DNA of 64,000 nt from Roseburia sp. 499 (GCF_001940225.2 NZ_CP135164.1:496001-560000), one strand, 5' to 3'; shown: positions 7,845 to 15,355, counted from the stretch's first letter. Numbers and translations: made by a program. Notes: generated from the letters alone by a model not told the origin.

Positions 7845-9060
7845 AAAGAGAGTACTCAATGCTCTTTTGGATTCTTATGAGAACAGCCTTTTATTTACAG
7901 GAGAAAATAAGGTGAAAATCAGCATAGATTTTCCATTTACAAAAAAGAAGATGCCAGAGTATTTTGATGAAAGTTCCTATGAATATGAAAAGATACATAT
8001 TTCCATGAAAGAACTTGAAAAAAAGGGGTTTCTGGAAATTATTTGGAAAAAGGGCAAAGAAAATCATATCATATCAAAGGTTATCTTGAAAATAGAAAAT
8101 TTAGAGCAGATTTATGCATATACAAAGAGAGCTTCTAAATCAGACTTGATTGTGAAAAATCTTAAGCTACTTAGAGAATATCAGAAAAAGTATGATACTC
8201 CGGTATGCTTGGAACTGAGTGAATATTTGATAGAACGAATTGAAAAAAATCAGTCTGTAAAAGAATATATCGACCTTGCAAAGGGTAAGGAAACAGAAAT
8301 GTTGTTTAAAGGAATTTTTGCAGTAGAGGCGAATAAAAGACAGTATTATATTCGGGAATTTTCTATAGAAGTATTTCATGATACGAAGGTTTTTGAACAA
8401 ATTATTGGAAAAGTTGTCAAGGCTCTTCGGAATTTTAGTGACGGATTTGAAGAAAAAGAAACATCGGAAGTATTGGCGGAATATGGGATATATCATACTC
8501 CAAACTATGTTTATTTCAAAGGAGATATCAGATTGATGGTTTGCCAGGAAGAGTACAACATTGGCTCACTGAAACAGGGAATTGGAATTTCCGGTGAGGA
8601 TTTGTCGGCAGTCAGGTTTCTGGATATGGCAGCAGTTCATCAGGTGATTACAATAGAAAATCTTACCACGTTCTTTCGCTGGAAGGAACCGGAAAGTCTG
8701 ATTATTTATTTGGGAGGTTATCACAATGCGGTTCGACGCGAACTTTTGAAATCAGTGTATGAGGCACTGCCTGAGGCAAAATATTATCATTTTGGTGATA
8801 TAGACGCGGGAGGATTTGAAATATATCGTGATTTATGCGAAAAAACGAGAATACCTTTTAACATGTATAGAATGAATCTGGCGATTTTACAGAAATATCA
8901 AAAATATGGTAAACCACTGAAAGAAAATGACAGGGTGCGTTTGAATAAAATGTTAAATGGTCCACTAGGAAAAATGGAAGGATTTTGCGAAATGGTACAA
9001 TATATGCTAGAGAACAATGTGAAGCTGGAGCAGGAATGTATCTTGCAGAAGGATACCTAA
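7831..9060 (+). CDS. jetD: Wadjet nuclease subunit JetD (Toprim-like)
   Basis: A 409-residue protein and last gene of the Wadjet operon. The C-terminal half is a topoisomerase VI/Toprim-like domain (DUF2220 type): a metal-binding Glu in VITIEN (about 276) and the GDIDAGG motif at about 322-328 carry the acidic residues needed for DNA cleavage. JetD cuts the DNA once JetABC has fully extruded a small circle. ATG 7831 (MVQYEKRVL) is preferred to ATG 7798 because AGAGAGG lies 7 bases before it. The start overlaps the jetC end by 14 bp. The catalytic motifs look intact, so the whole system should be functional. Confidence 0.9.
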   Translation: MVQYEKRVLNALLDSYENSLLFTGENKVKISIDFPFTKKKMPEYFDESSYEYEKIHISMKELEKKGFLEIIWKKGKENHIISKVILKIENLEQIYAYTKRASKSDLIVKNLKLLREYQKKYDTPVCLELSEYLIERIEKNQSVKEYIDLAKGKETEMLFKGIFAVEANKRQYYIREFSIEVFHDTKVFEQIIGKVVKALRNFSDGFEEKETSEVLAEYGIYHTPNYVYFKGDIRLMVCQEEYNIGSLKQGIGISGEDLSAVRFLDMAAVHQVITIENLTTFFRWKEPESLIIYLGGYHNAVRRELLKSVYEALPEAKYYHFGDIDAGGFEIYRDLCEKTRIPFNMYRMNLAILQKYQKYGKPLKENDRVRLNKMLNGPLGKMEGFCEMVQYMLENNVKLEQECILQKDT

Positions 9061-9076
9061 GCGGAGGGAGCAATAG

Positions 9077-9202
9077 CATGAAAACCAAAAGCGCATAAGG
9101 ACTCTGGTAACCTTGACAGCCATCACAGAAAAAGCTAATATTGAATCAGCAAAGATAGAAACACAGTTCCGGTTGGTAGTCCGGACGTATTCAATGTTTT
9201 GA
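9077..9202 (+). pseudogene. Short unexplained coding remnant after jetD
   Basis: Between stops, one frame reads TLVTLTAITEKANIESAKIE and then TQFRLVVRTYSMF before a stop. It looks protein-like and has no start codon or ribosome binding site. It resembles the tail of a mobile-element gene, but I cannot name the family. It lies at the right edge of the defence island, opposite the relics at its left edge. Confidence 0.3.
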
Positions 9203-9215
9203 ATATCAGTAGCCC

Positions 9216-9271
9216 TCCCTCCTTGGGTCGTCCATTCTTTGTGTATGATACAAACAGAAATTAAGGAGGGA
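9216..9271 (+). promoter_or_regulatory. yjdF leader that can sequester the ribosome binding site
   Basis: TCCCTCCTT (9216-9224) is exactly complementary to AAGGAGGGA (9263-9271), the ribosome binding site of the yjdF-like gene, and two G-U pairs extend the helix. The 34-base loop contains a smaller hairpin, TTTGT...ACAAA. B. subtilis yjdF is preceded by a riboswitch for azaaromatic compounds; I cannot confirm that consensus here, but the leader is clearly able to hide the start. Confidence 0.5.
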
Positions 9272-9276
9272 TTGTC

Positions 9277-9693
9277 ATGGACAAAGAATCGGGAACATTA
9301 ACAGTATTTTTTCAGGAGCCATTTTGGATAGGCGTTTTTGAACGGATAACGGAAGAAGGCTTATCCGTATGTAAGGTTACCTTTGGGGCAGAACCCAAAG
9401 ACTATGAGGTGGCTGAGTTTATCTTAAAAAATTACTACCGGTTACGATTTAGTCCGGCTGTGGCAACTGAGGTAAAAGAAACAAAGCGGAATCCGAAAAG
9501 AGTACACCGACAGGTGCGCAAGCAAATGCAGGAAAACGGTATAGGTACAAAATCGCAGCAAGCTTTGAAATTACAGCAGGAGCAGATGAAAACGGAACGC
9601 AGGTCCGTAAGCCGGGAACAACGGGAAGCGGAGAAACTGCGGAAGTTTGAACTGAAACAGCAAAAAAAGAAAGAGAAGCATCGGGGCAGGTAA
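9277..9693 (+). CDS. yjdF: YjdF family protein (DUF2992)
   Basis: A 138-residue protein. The N-terminal 65 residues form a compact domain (TLTVFFQEPFWIGVFER), and the C-terminal half is a highly charged K/R/Q/E helix. This is the YjdF/DUF2992 pattern; the molecular function is unknown. In other Firmicutes yjdF genes sit under a riboswitch responding to nitrogen-containing aromatics. Here the leader can pair with the ribosome binding site AAGGAGGG six bases before ATG 9277. The last codons and the stop are inside an 11-bp GC-rich hairpin (9681-9705) that separates it from the convergent isochorismatase gene. Confidence 0.85.
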   Translation: MDKESGTLTVFFQEPFWIGVFERITEEGLSVCKVTFGAEPKDYEVAEFILKNYYRLRFSPAVATEVKETKRNPKRVHRQVRKQMQENGIGTKSQQALKLQQEQMKTERRSVSREQREAEKLRKFELKQQKKKEKHRGR

Positions 9694-9705
9694 TACCTGC
9701 CCCGA
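9681..9705. terminator. GC-rich hairpin between yjdF and the isochorismatase gene
   Basis: TCGGGGCAGGT (9681-9691) pairs perfectly with ACCTGCCCCGA (9695-9705) around AAT. It overlaps the yjdF stop codon and lies between convergent genes. The T-tract is poor, so termination may be partial. Confidence 0.5.
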
Positions 9706-9716
9706 CTTCGTATAGA

Positions 9717-10253
9717 TTATAAGAAATTTTCACATGTCATTACATTTGCAAATCTTGGATGCAAAGAAGCCATATATACATGTTGAACGACTTTAGCGGA
9801 AAGTTTTTCACCGTTTTGCTCTAAGTCCTTGGTTGCACAGGCGTCTGAAATAAGTGTAATATTATAGCCCAGTTCTTTTGCAGCACGGACAGTTGTGTCA
9901 ATACACATATGTGTCATCATCCCACATATCACCAATTCTGTGATAGAATCCTTTTCCAATTCTGCCTGTAAAGATGTCTCGAAAAAGCTATTTGGAGAAT
10001 GTTTTATAATAACCTTTTCAGAAGCGAGGGGCGTAATAGAATTATGAATATTTACACCGTCAGTATCAGGAACAAAGAAGGAAGCAGTTTTATCTGCAAT
10101 ATGCTGAACATAGTAAACAGGAAGGTCGTTTTTTCTAAAATAAGATAGTAATGCTTCTATGTTTTCTAATGCCGGTTCCGGTTGGTAGAGTTCGCATTTC
10201 CCATTTGGAAAATAATCATTTTGAACATCAATAATTAATAATGCTTTTTTCAT
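9717..10253 (-). CDS. Isochorismatase-family cysteine hydrolase
   Basis: A 178-residue soluble hydrolase of the isochorismatase/nicotinamidase fold. The catalytic triad is readable: Asp9 in LLIIDVQNDY, Lys84 in VIIKHSPNSF, and Cys117 in GMMTHMCIDTT, with the usual cis-peptide region just before the Cys. The substrate cannot be told from sequence; nicotinamide, isochorismate or other amides are possible. It lies 77 bp downstream of an HxlR regulator gene on the same strand. HxlR proteins often respond to reactive electrophiles and control nearby redox or detoxification enzymes, so a detoxification role is a reasonable guess. Confidence 0.9.
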   Translation of the reverse strand: MKKALLIIDVQNDYFPNGKCELYQPEPALENIEALLSYFRKNDLPVYYVQHIADKTASFFVPDTDGVNIHNSITPLASEKVIIKHSPNSFFETSLQAELEKDSITELVICGMMTHMCIDTTVRAAKELGYNITLISDACATKDLEQNGEKLSAKVVQHVYMASLHPRFANVMTCENFL

Positions 10254-10330
10254 TTTTTCAGTCCTTTCTGTAATCTGTGACGATAGGTTCTGAAAAAATG
10301 ATACAAGAAAAGAAATGGGATGTAAATTAC

Positions 10331-10714
10331 TTACTTTTTTGTGTATAGGAGCGGTTCATAACAAATTCCTTTTTTATCTAGGATATCAGTCATTCCGTGT
10401 TCTACCATATATTCCACGCCTATTTCCTGCATGATTTTGATGGCAGATAACATTTTTTCACCCCGTGCAGTGAGGAAATATTCGACCTTTAGGGGAAAAC
10501 CGTCATAAGAATTCTTATCAGCCATTCCGAATTGTTTTAGTTCATTCAACTGTTCCAATAACATTTTTTCACTGATTCCGTTGATCGTGTGATGGAGGTC
10601 AGAGAAAGAGCATGCTCCGTTTCTGAGTTGAAAAATAATGATGGTTTTCCATTTTCCCCTTATGATATCATGGACTAATTCTAAAGGGCAGGTATAGTTT
10701 TGGCGTAGTTTCAT
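10331..10714 (-). CDS. HxlR-family winged-helix transcriptional regulator
   Basis: A 127-residue regulator with the HxlR signature: Cys9 near the N-terminus (NYTCPLELVHDIIRGKW), then the recognition region FSDLHHTINGISEKMLLEQL, then a wing around FPLKVEYFLTARGE. In characterised members such as HypR and YodB the N-terminal Cys senses disulfide or electrophile stress. It is transcribed away from the YoaP-type gene and probably controls the isochorismatase gene downstream and itself. A promoter TTGCAA-17-TAGAAT on the reverse strand (10783 to 10755) and an AGGAGG ribosome binding site precede it. Confidence 0.9.
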   Translation of the reverse strand: MKLRQNYTCPLELVHDIIRGKWKTIIIFQLRNGACSFSDLHHTINGISEKMLLEQLNELKQFGMADKNSYDGFPLKVEYFLTARGEKMLSAIKIMQEIGVEYMVEHGMTDILDKKGICYEPLLYTKK

Positions 10715-10754
10715 TTCTTAAATAGCCTCCTGTGTGATTCGTTAATATAGCAGT

Positions 10755-10783
10755 ATTCTAGCATAGTGAAATTTGTTTTGCAA
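10755..10783 (-). promoter_or_regulatory. Promoter of the HxlR-isochorismatase unit
   Basis: Read on the reverse strand, TTGCAA (10783-10778) and TAGAAT (10760-10755) are 17 bases apart and lie upstream of the HxlR start. The box is only 10 bp from the operator of the divergent YoaP-type gene. Confidence 0.5.
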
Positions 10784-10792
10784 AAATATCAA

Positions 10793-10834
10793 ACATGACA
10801 TACATTTGTCGTGTTTTTTGAGTTATGATATAAT
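10793..10834 (+). promoter_or_regulatory. Operator and promoter of the YoaP-type gene (copy 1 of a shared motif)
   Basis: ACATGACATACATTTGTCGTGT (10793-10814) contains the imperfect inverted repeat CATGACA / TGTCGTG. It overlaps a -35 box TTGTCG (10806-10811), 17 bases before a perfect TATAAT (10829-10834). The same motif occurs at 12542-12562 upstream of the VOC gene. The WYL regulator encoded between them is the obvious candidate to bind both. Confidence 0.6.
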
Positions 10835-10855
10835 AAAAACAATAGGAGAGAATAT

Positions 10856-11614
10856 ATGGAATTTATAAAACTTACCCCGGAAAATCTTGAAAAAGAGCAT
10901 ATCTGTTGTGCTATTTCTAACAACAAAGATTGTCAAGTATCCTCAAAGAAAGCATGGCTTTCTGAGCGTATGCAGGAAGGGCTAGTATTTCTAAAAGCAA
11001 ATGTGCGTGGCAAATGCTTTATTGAATATCTGCCGGCAGAATATGCATGGGCACCAATCGAAGCACCTAATTATATGTACATAGACTGTCTCTGGATTGC
11101 CGGACAATTTAAGGGACAGGGAATTTCTAATGAACTGTTGGAAGCCTGTATTCAGGATAGCAAGCAGAAAGGAAAGAGCGGGCTTGTAATCTTATCTTCC
11201 GACAAGAAACGGTCCTATCTATCCGATAAAAAATTCCTTTTACATAAAGGATTTCAAATGGCGGATAAGGCAGAACCGTATTTTGAACTAATGTATCTGC
11301 CATTTGAGGAGAATGCACCGGTGCCACGGATGAAAGATACAGCAAAAAAGGCACAAGTCAGTCAAAAGGGTTTTGTACTTTACTATACCAATCAATGTCC
11401 TTTTACTGCAAAATATGTGCCAATGATTGAACAATGTGCAGAGGAAAAAAATCTACCGTTTACGAGTATTAAGATAGAAAGTTGCAGTGAAGCACAGAGT
11501 GTTCCGGTTCCATTTACCACATATGCTCTTTTTTATGACGGAAAATTTGTAACCCATGAGAATTTATCCGTAAAGAAGTTTGAAGCGTTGGTAGAAAAAT
11601 TATTTTCTGAATAG
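10856..11614 (+). CDS. GNAT acetyltransferase with C-terminal YoaP domain
   Basis: A 252-residue two-domain protein. Residues 1 to about 150 form a GNAT acetyltransferase fold; the acetyl-CoA loop is FKGQGISNELLEACI at roughly 88-102. Residues about 165-252 match the YoaP-type domain, starting FVLYYTNQCPFTAKYV, a thioredoxin-like strand with a Cys-Pro motif but only one active-site Cys. The acceptor substrate is unknown. The AGGAGA ribosome binding site is good. Ten bases after the stop comes the WYL regulator, so the two are probably one transcript under the operator at 10793. Confidence 0.85.
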   Translation: MEFIKLTPENLEKEHICCAISNNKDCQVSSKKAWLSERMQEGLVFLKANVRGKCFIEYLPAEYAWAPIEAPNYMYIDCLWIAGQFKGQGISNELLEACIQDSKQKGKSGLVILSSDKKRSYLSDKKFLLHKGFQMADKAEPYFELMYLPFEENAPVPRMKDTAKKAQVSQKGFVLYYTNQCPFTAKYVPMIEQCAEEKNLPFTSIKIESCSEAQSVPVPFTTYALFYDGKFVTHENLSVKKFEALVEKLFSE

Positions 11615-11629
11615 CAGGTAGGAGTGCCT

Positions 11630-12535
11630 ATGAAAATTGATCGCCTAATTGGAATTTTATCCATCTTGTTGCAGCAGAAACAAGTAACAGCACCATATTT
11701 AGCAGAGCGTTTTGAAGTATCCAGACGTACGATTAACAGAGATATCGAAGATTTGTGCAAAGCCGGTATTCCGGTAGTGACCCAGCAGGGCGTAAATGGT
11801 GGTATCTCCATTATGGAAGGATATAAAATTGACCGTACCCTTTTGACGTCCACAGACCTGCAGGCAATTTTTGCGGGATTGCGTAGCTTGGATAGTGTAA
11901 GCGGAACAAATCGTTATGGTCAGCTTATGGAAAAATTATCTGTTGGTGCGTCTAATGTGATACCGGGAGATCAACATATTTTGATAGACTTGGCCTCTTG
12001 GAATAAAGAGTCATTGGCCCCCAAAATTGAAATAATTCATGGAGCAATAGAGCGTCAGGAGTTACTTTCATTTACCTATTTTTCACCTAAGGAAGAGAGT
12101 GAAAGAGAGATAGAGCCGTATCATCTGGTGTTTCAGTGGTCAAGCTGGTATGTCTGGGGATGGTGTAGAAAACGATGCGACTTTCGTTTGTTTAAACTGA
12201 ATCGAATCACCCATTTGCACTATAGTGGGAAAACATTTGAGAAACGAAAAGTTCCCATGCCGGATTTGTCAGCAGAAAAGGTTTTTCCGCATAAATTGCA
12301 GGTCAAGGCTATATTTGCACCGGAATGCAAGTGGCGGTTGATAGAGGAATTTGGAAGTGGCAGCTTTACAGAGCAGCCGGATGGAAATTTGTTGTTTACC
12401 GTTGGATTTACGGACCGCGAAAATTTGCTTAGCTGGATGCTTACCTTTGGTGATAAAGCGGAATTATTGGAGCCGGTTGAAGTAAGGGAAGAACTTTTGC
12501 GAATTGGAGAGGCAATTCAGAAAAAATATAAATAA
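11630..12535 (+). CDS. YafY-type HTH/WYL-domain transcriptional regulator
   Basis: About 301 residues. The N-terminal DeoR/YafY winged helix has its recognition helix in YLAERFEVSRRTINRDIEDL (about 22-41). A WYL domain occupies about 135-220, with the namesake residues in SSWYVWGWC and the conserved Arg-rich strand FRLFKLNRI. WYL domains bind nucleotides or other ligands and regulate the attached HTH. I prefer ATG 11630 to GTG 11624 because AGGTAGGAG lies at the right distance. The gene sits between two copies of one operator (10793 and 12542), so autoregulation plus control of the VOC gene is likely. Confidence 0.9.
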   Translation: MKIDRLIGILSILLQQKQVTAPYLAERFEVSRRTINRDIEDLCKAGIPVVTQQGVNGGISIMEGYKIDRTLLTSTDLQAIFAGLRSLDSVSGTNRYGQLMEKLSVGASNVIPGDQHILIDLASWNKESLAPKIEIIHGAIERQELLSFTYFSPKEESEREIEPYHLVFQWSSWYVWGWCRKRCDFRLFKLNRITHLHYSGKTFEKRKVPMPDLSAEKVFPHKLQVKAIFAPECKWRLIEEFGSGSFTEQPDGNLLFTVGFTDRENLLSWMLTFGDKAELLEPVEVREELLRIGEAIQKKYK

Positions 12536-12541
12536 GAAAAA

Positions 12542-12592
12542 ACATGACATATAGTTGTCGTGATTTTGGTGTTAGGATATCTGTGTTAGAAT
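12542..12592 (+). promoter_or_regulatory. Operator and promoter of the VOC gene (copy 2 of a shared motif)
   Basis: ACATGACATATAGTTGTCGTG (12542-12562) matches the operator at 10793 except for the central bases. A -10-like TAGAAT lies at 12587-12592, 25 bases further on. Conservation of both outer arms in two separate intergenic spots of one cluster argues for a functional binding site. Confidence 0.6.
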
Positions 12593-12614
12593 AAAGAAAA
12601 CGGAGGAAGTAAAG

Positions 12615-13004
12615 ATGCGATTAGATGGATTTGGAATTTTTGTAAAGGATATGCAGAATATGATACGGTTTTACCGTGATGTATTGGGATTCGAGATAAA
12701 GGAAAGCGAAGATGCCGATAATGTTTATTTGGAAAAGGATGGGACATTGTTTCTTTTTTTCGGAAGAAATGATTTTGAAAAAATGACAAGTAGAAAATAT
12801 CAATATGTGGAGGGAATCAATGGTCATTTTGAAATTGCGCTAGGTGTAGAAAACTATGATGCAGTAGATAAAACATATGAGGAAGTGGTAGCAAAGGGGG
12901 CCAAGCCGATTCTACCACCGGAAACTGAGCCATGGGGACAGCGTACCTGTTATGTAGCTGACCCGGAAGGAAATTTGGTAGAGATTGGTTCATTTGCAAA
13001 TTGA
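12615..13004 (+). CDS. VOC (glyoxalase/bleomycin-resistance) family protein
   Basis: A 129-residue protein with the paired beta-alpha-beta-beta-beta repeats of the vicinal oxygen chelate fold. The first repeat begins FGIFVKDMQNMIRFYRDVLGF and the second ends YVADPEGNLVEIGSFAN, where the terminal E of NLVEIG is the usual metal ligand. Members detoxify small molecules or bind drugs; the substrate is not deducible. The gene carries its own copy of the operator shared with the YoaP-type gene, so it probably belongs to the WYL regulon. GGAGG lies ahead of ATG 12615. Confidence 0.88.
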   Translation: MRLDGFGIFVKDMQNMIRFYRDVLGFEIKESEDADNVYLEKDGTLFLFFGRNDFEKMTSRKYQYVEGINGHFEIALGVENYDAVDKTYEEVVAKGAKPILPPETEPWGQRTCYVADPEGNLVEIGSFAN

Positions 13005-13023
13005 GTGAAAAAGAAGAAACAGA

Positions 13024-13080
13024 ATGAGAATAGGCGAAGTAGGTTTATTTAGAGAGTTTTCACATATAGGAGGTTTGTAA
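13024..13080 (+). pseudogene. Truncated start of a second VOC-like gene, or a short leader ORF
   Basis: An 18-codon frame reads MRIGEVGLF and then REFSHIGGL before a stop. MRIGEVGL resembles the start of many clostridial VOC proteins, so this may be the stub of a deleted gene. Its last codons overlap the AGGAGG ribosome binding site of the YjbR gene, so translating it could also influence that gene. Confidence 0.25.
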
Positions 13081-13083
13081 AGT

Positions 13084-13449
13084 ATGAAATATGAATGGAT
13101 TGATGAGTTTCTTTTAGCCAAAAAAGGAGTCTCGAAGGATTTGAAAAAAGAATGGAACTGGATACGTTATCAGATAGAAGACAAGATGTTTGCGGCGATT
13201 TGTTTGGATGACCAAGATAAGCCTTATTATATCACATTAAAATTAGAACCGTCAGAGGGAGATTTCCTTCGTCAGCAATACGAAGATATTATACCGGGAT
13301 ATTATATGAATAAAGTCCATTGGAATTCTGTCAAAGCCGACGGAAATGTGCCGGATGAGTTACTAAAGGATATGCTGGATAAGTCTTATCAATTAGTTTT
13401 AAAGGGATTTAGCAAAAAGAAGCAATTACAGATATTGGGGGAATCATAA
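13084..13449 (+). CDS. MmcQ/YjbR family protein
   Basis: A 121-residue protein of the MmcQ/YjbR (DUF419) family. Typical features are the beta strands around MFAAICLDDQDKPYYITLKL, and the PGYYMNKVHWNSV stretch, where the family's conserved nucleic-acid-binding-like groove lies. The fold resembles the CyaY/YjbR group; biological roles are undefined. It ends one base before the next start and forms a tight pair with the GyrI-like gene. Confidence 0.85.
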   Translation: MKYEWIDEFLLAKKGVSKDLKKEWNWIRYQIEDKMFAAICLDDQDKPYYITLKLEPSEGDFLRQQYEDIIPGYYMNKVHWNSVKADGNVPDELLKDMLDKSYQLVLKGFSKKKQLQILGES

Positions 13450-13450
13450 T

Positions 13451-14077
13451 ATGTCATTTGATTACAAAAAGGAATATAAAGAATACTATATGCCACCGAA
13501 AAAACCAACCATCGTAACCGTACCTAAAATGAACTATATCGCAGTTCGGGGGCAGGGGAATCCGAACGAGGAGGATGGAGAATACAAGCAGGCAATCGGT
13601 CTTTTGTATGGAATAGCCTTTACCATTAAGATGAGCTATAAGGGAAGTCATAAGATTGATGGTTATTTTTCCTATGTGGTACCGCCATTAGAAGGACTCT
13701 GGTGGCAAGAGGGTGTAGCCGGAATTGACTATACCCACAAGGAAAATTTTCAATGGATTTCCATGATAAGACTTCCGGACTTTGTAAAAAAAGAAGACTT
13801 TGAATGGGCAGTTGCAGAAGCTACAAAAAAGAAAAAAATGGATTATTCAAAAGTAGAATTTTTTACATATGAGGAAGGTTTGTGTGTACAATGTATGCAT
13901 ATCGGTTCTTATGATAACGAGCCGGCAACCATAGAGGCAATGGAACAGATGGCAAAGGAAAATGGTTATGAAATAGATATCTCGAAAGAACGTTTTCACC
14001 ATGAAATCTATTTAAGCGACCCAAGAAGGGCAGCAGAAGAAAAGTTAAAGACAGTAGTCCGTCATCCGATAAAATAG
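13451..14077 (+). CDS. GyrI-like small-molecule-binding domain protein
   Basis: A 208-residue single-domain protein of the GyrI/SOUL-like ligand-binding superfamily. It reads KMNYIAVRGQGNPNE near the start, WWQEGV in the middle, and a C-terminal block EGLCVQCMHIGSYDNEPAT followed by HHEIYLSDPRR. That order is common in clostridial stand-alone GyrI-like proteins. Such domains bind amphipathic compounds and sometimes hydrolyse or sequester toxins. There is no HTH, so it is not itself a regulator. It is coupled to the YjbR gene upstream. Confidence 0.88.
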   Translation: MSFDYKKEYKEYYMPPKKPTIVTVPKMNYIAVRGQGNPNEEDGEYKQAIGLLYGIAFTIKMSYKGSHKIDGYFSYVVPPLEGLWWQEGVAGIDYTHKENFQWISMIRLPDFVKKEDFEWAVAEATKKKKMDYSKVEFFTYEEGLCVQCMHIGSYDNEPATIEAMEQMAKENGYEIDISKERFHHEIYLSDPRRAAEEKLKTVVRHPIK

Positions 14078-14102
14078 CAAAGCTTATATATGCAATAGAA
14101 TG

Positions 14103-14144
14103 TTTTCAGGAGATAGTAAACTTTTTCTTGCTATTTCCTGAAAA
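14103..14144. repeat. 14-bp inverted repeat after the GyrI-like gene
   Basis: TTTTCAGGAGATAG (14103-14116) pairs with CTATTTCCTGAAAA (14131-14144) with one G-U pair. It could act as a weak terminator but lacks a T-tract. A smaller hairpin, TACTCT/AGAGTA, lies at about 14205-14221. I see no gene or clear promoter in 14078-14314. Confidence 0.45.
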
Positions 14145-14314
14145 ATGTGTATGATAAGAATATACCAAAATTCACAAATGAAAAGCATATCAGGAATTCC
14201 CAATACTCTTTATCAGAGTAGCATATCAGTGAGAGTTCCTATCGTTCCATTTCAGGAACAAAATCCAATATATTTTAATCAAAGGCAATAACAGAAAAAC
14301 AAGGGAGGAAATGA

Positions 14315-15244
14315 ATGGGAGAAAAAGATAATAAGACGTTGGAATATTTTAAGGACAGCCGACGTTTTGCGGATTTAATTAATGCCAGATTTTTCAAAGG
14401 AAAAGAGGTAGTAAAGCCGGAAAATCTGCAGGATGCAGACAAGGAACTGATTTATCCATGGACACAGAACGGGGAAAAGGTCTTGCGTGATAATGTAATG
14501 AAATGGATGGGAAACACTTTACTTGCCATATTTGTAACGGAGCATCAGAGTAAGGTAGATTACCATATGGTGTTTCGGATTATGTTGGGGGAAAGTTTGG
14601 CATATCAGCGTCAATGGAACAAAAAGAAAAAAGAACATCGTAAACAAGGAGATTTAAAGACAGGATCTGAGTTGCTATCAGGGATGAAGAAAGAAGAAAA
14701 GTTTTGTCCTGTGCTTTCGCTAGTAGTTTATTATGGAAAAGAGCCTTATGACGGGGCTACCAATTTACGCGAAATGCTAGAGTGGACAGAAGAAACAAAT
14801 GAGCTTGCAAAATATATACCGGATTATCAGATTAATGTATTTGATTATCACAATCAGAAAAATTTTGGGGAATTTCACACAGAACTCCAACTATTATTTG
14901 AATTTCTGAGGTATGCGTCAGACAAAGATGCCTTGAAGAAATTGCTTGCAGACCGGAAAAAAGATTATTATAATGTAGACAACGAGACATATCAGATGAT
15001 AGCAATGCTGACAAATTCAAAGGAACTTTTAGAATATAGTGAAGAGCATGAAAACGAGGAGGGAAAGGATATGTGTCAGGCAATTAAAGAAATGATTGAG
15101 GATGGAAGAGCAGAAGGAATAGCAGAGGGAATAGCACAAGATAAAATAAATGTTGCAAAAAATCTGCTTGATATTCTTTCAGATGAGGTAATCGCAGAAA
15201 AGGTTGGGCTGGATATTGAGGTAGTGCGTGAACTGAGAAAGTAA
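14315..15244 (+). CDS. Rpn/YhgA-type PD-(D/E)xK nuclease family protein
   Basis: A 309-residue protein of the recombination-promoting nuclease (Rpn, formerly transposase_31) group. The nuclease core reads LLAIFVTEHQSKVDYHMVFRIM at roughly 70-91, giving the E-x-Q-S-x-V-D motif, and continues with CPVLSLVVYYGKEPY. The C-terminus carries a short repeat (AEGIAEGIAQ), which in this family is prone to copy-number change. Rpn proteins nick DNA and some act in phage defence. GGGAGG precedes ATG 14315, and a strong terminator follows at 15315. Confidence 0.85.
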   Translation: MGEKDNKTLEYFKDSRRFADLINARFFKGKEVVKPENLQDADKELIYPWTQNGEKVLRDNVMKWMGNTLLAIFVTEHQSKVDYHMVFRIMLGESLAYQRQWNKKKKEHRKQGDLKTGSELLSGMKKEEKFCPVLSLVVYYGKEPYDGATNLREMLEWTEETNELAKYIPDYQINVFDYHNQKNFGEFHTELQLLFEFLRYASDKDALKKLLADRKKDYYNVDNETYQMIAMLTNSKELLEYSEEHENEEGKDMCQAIKEMIEDGRAEGIAEGIAQDKINVAKNLLDILSDEVIAEKVGLDIEVVRELRK

Positions 15245-15314
15245 TGGAAGAGAATGATGATGTTGAGCCATAGATAGAAAATTCCTAAATGTTATTAGGA
15301 TAAGAAATAAAACG

Positions 15315-15354
15315 AAAGAGCGGTATGTAGAAATACATATTTTGCTCTTTTTTT
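15315..15354 (+). terminator. Intrinsic terminator of the Rpn gene
   Basis: Outer stem AAAGAGC/GCTCTTT (15315-15321/15344-15350) encloses TATGTA-GAAA-TACATA, followed by a run of T. The T-tract leads directly into the next promoter. Confidence 0.8.
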
Positions 15355-15355
15355 C

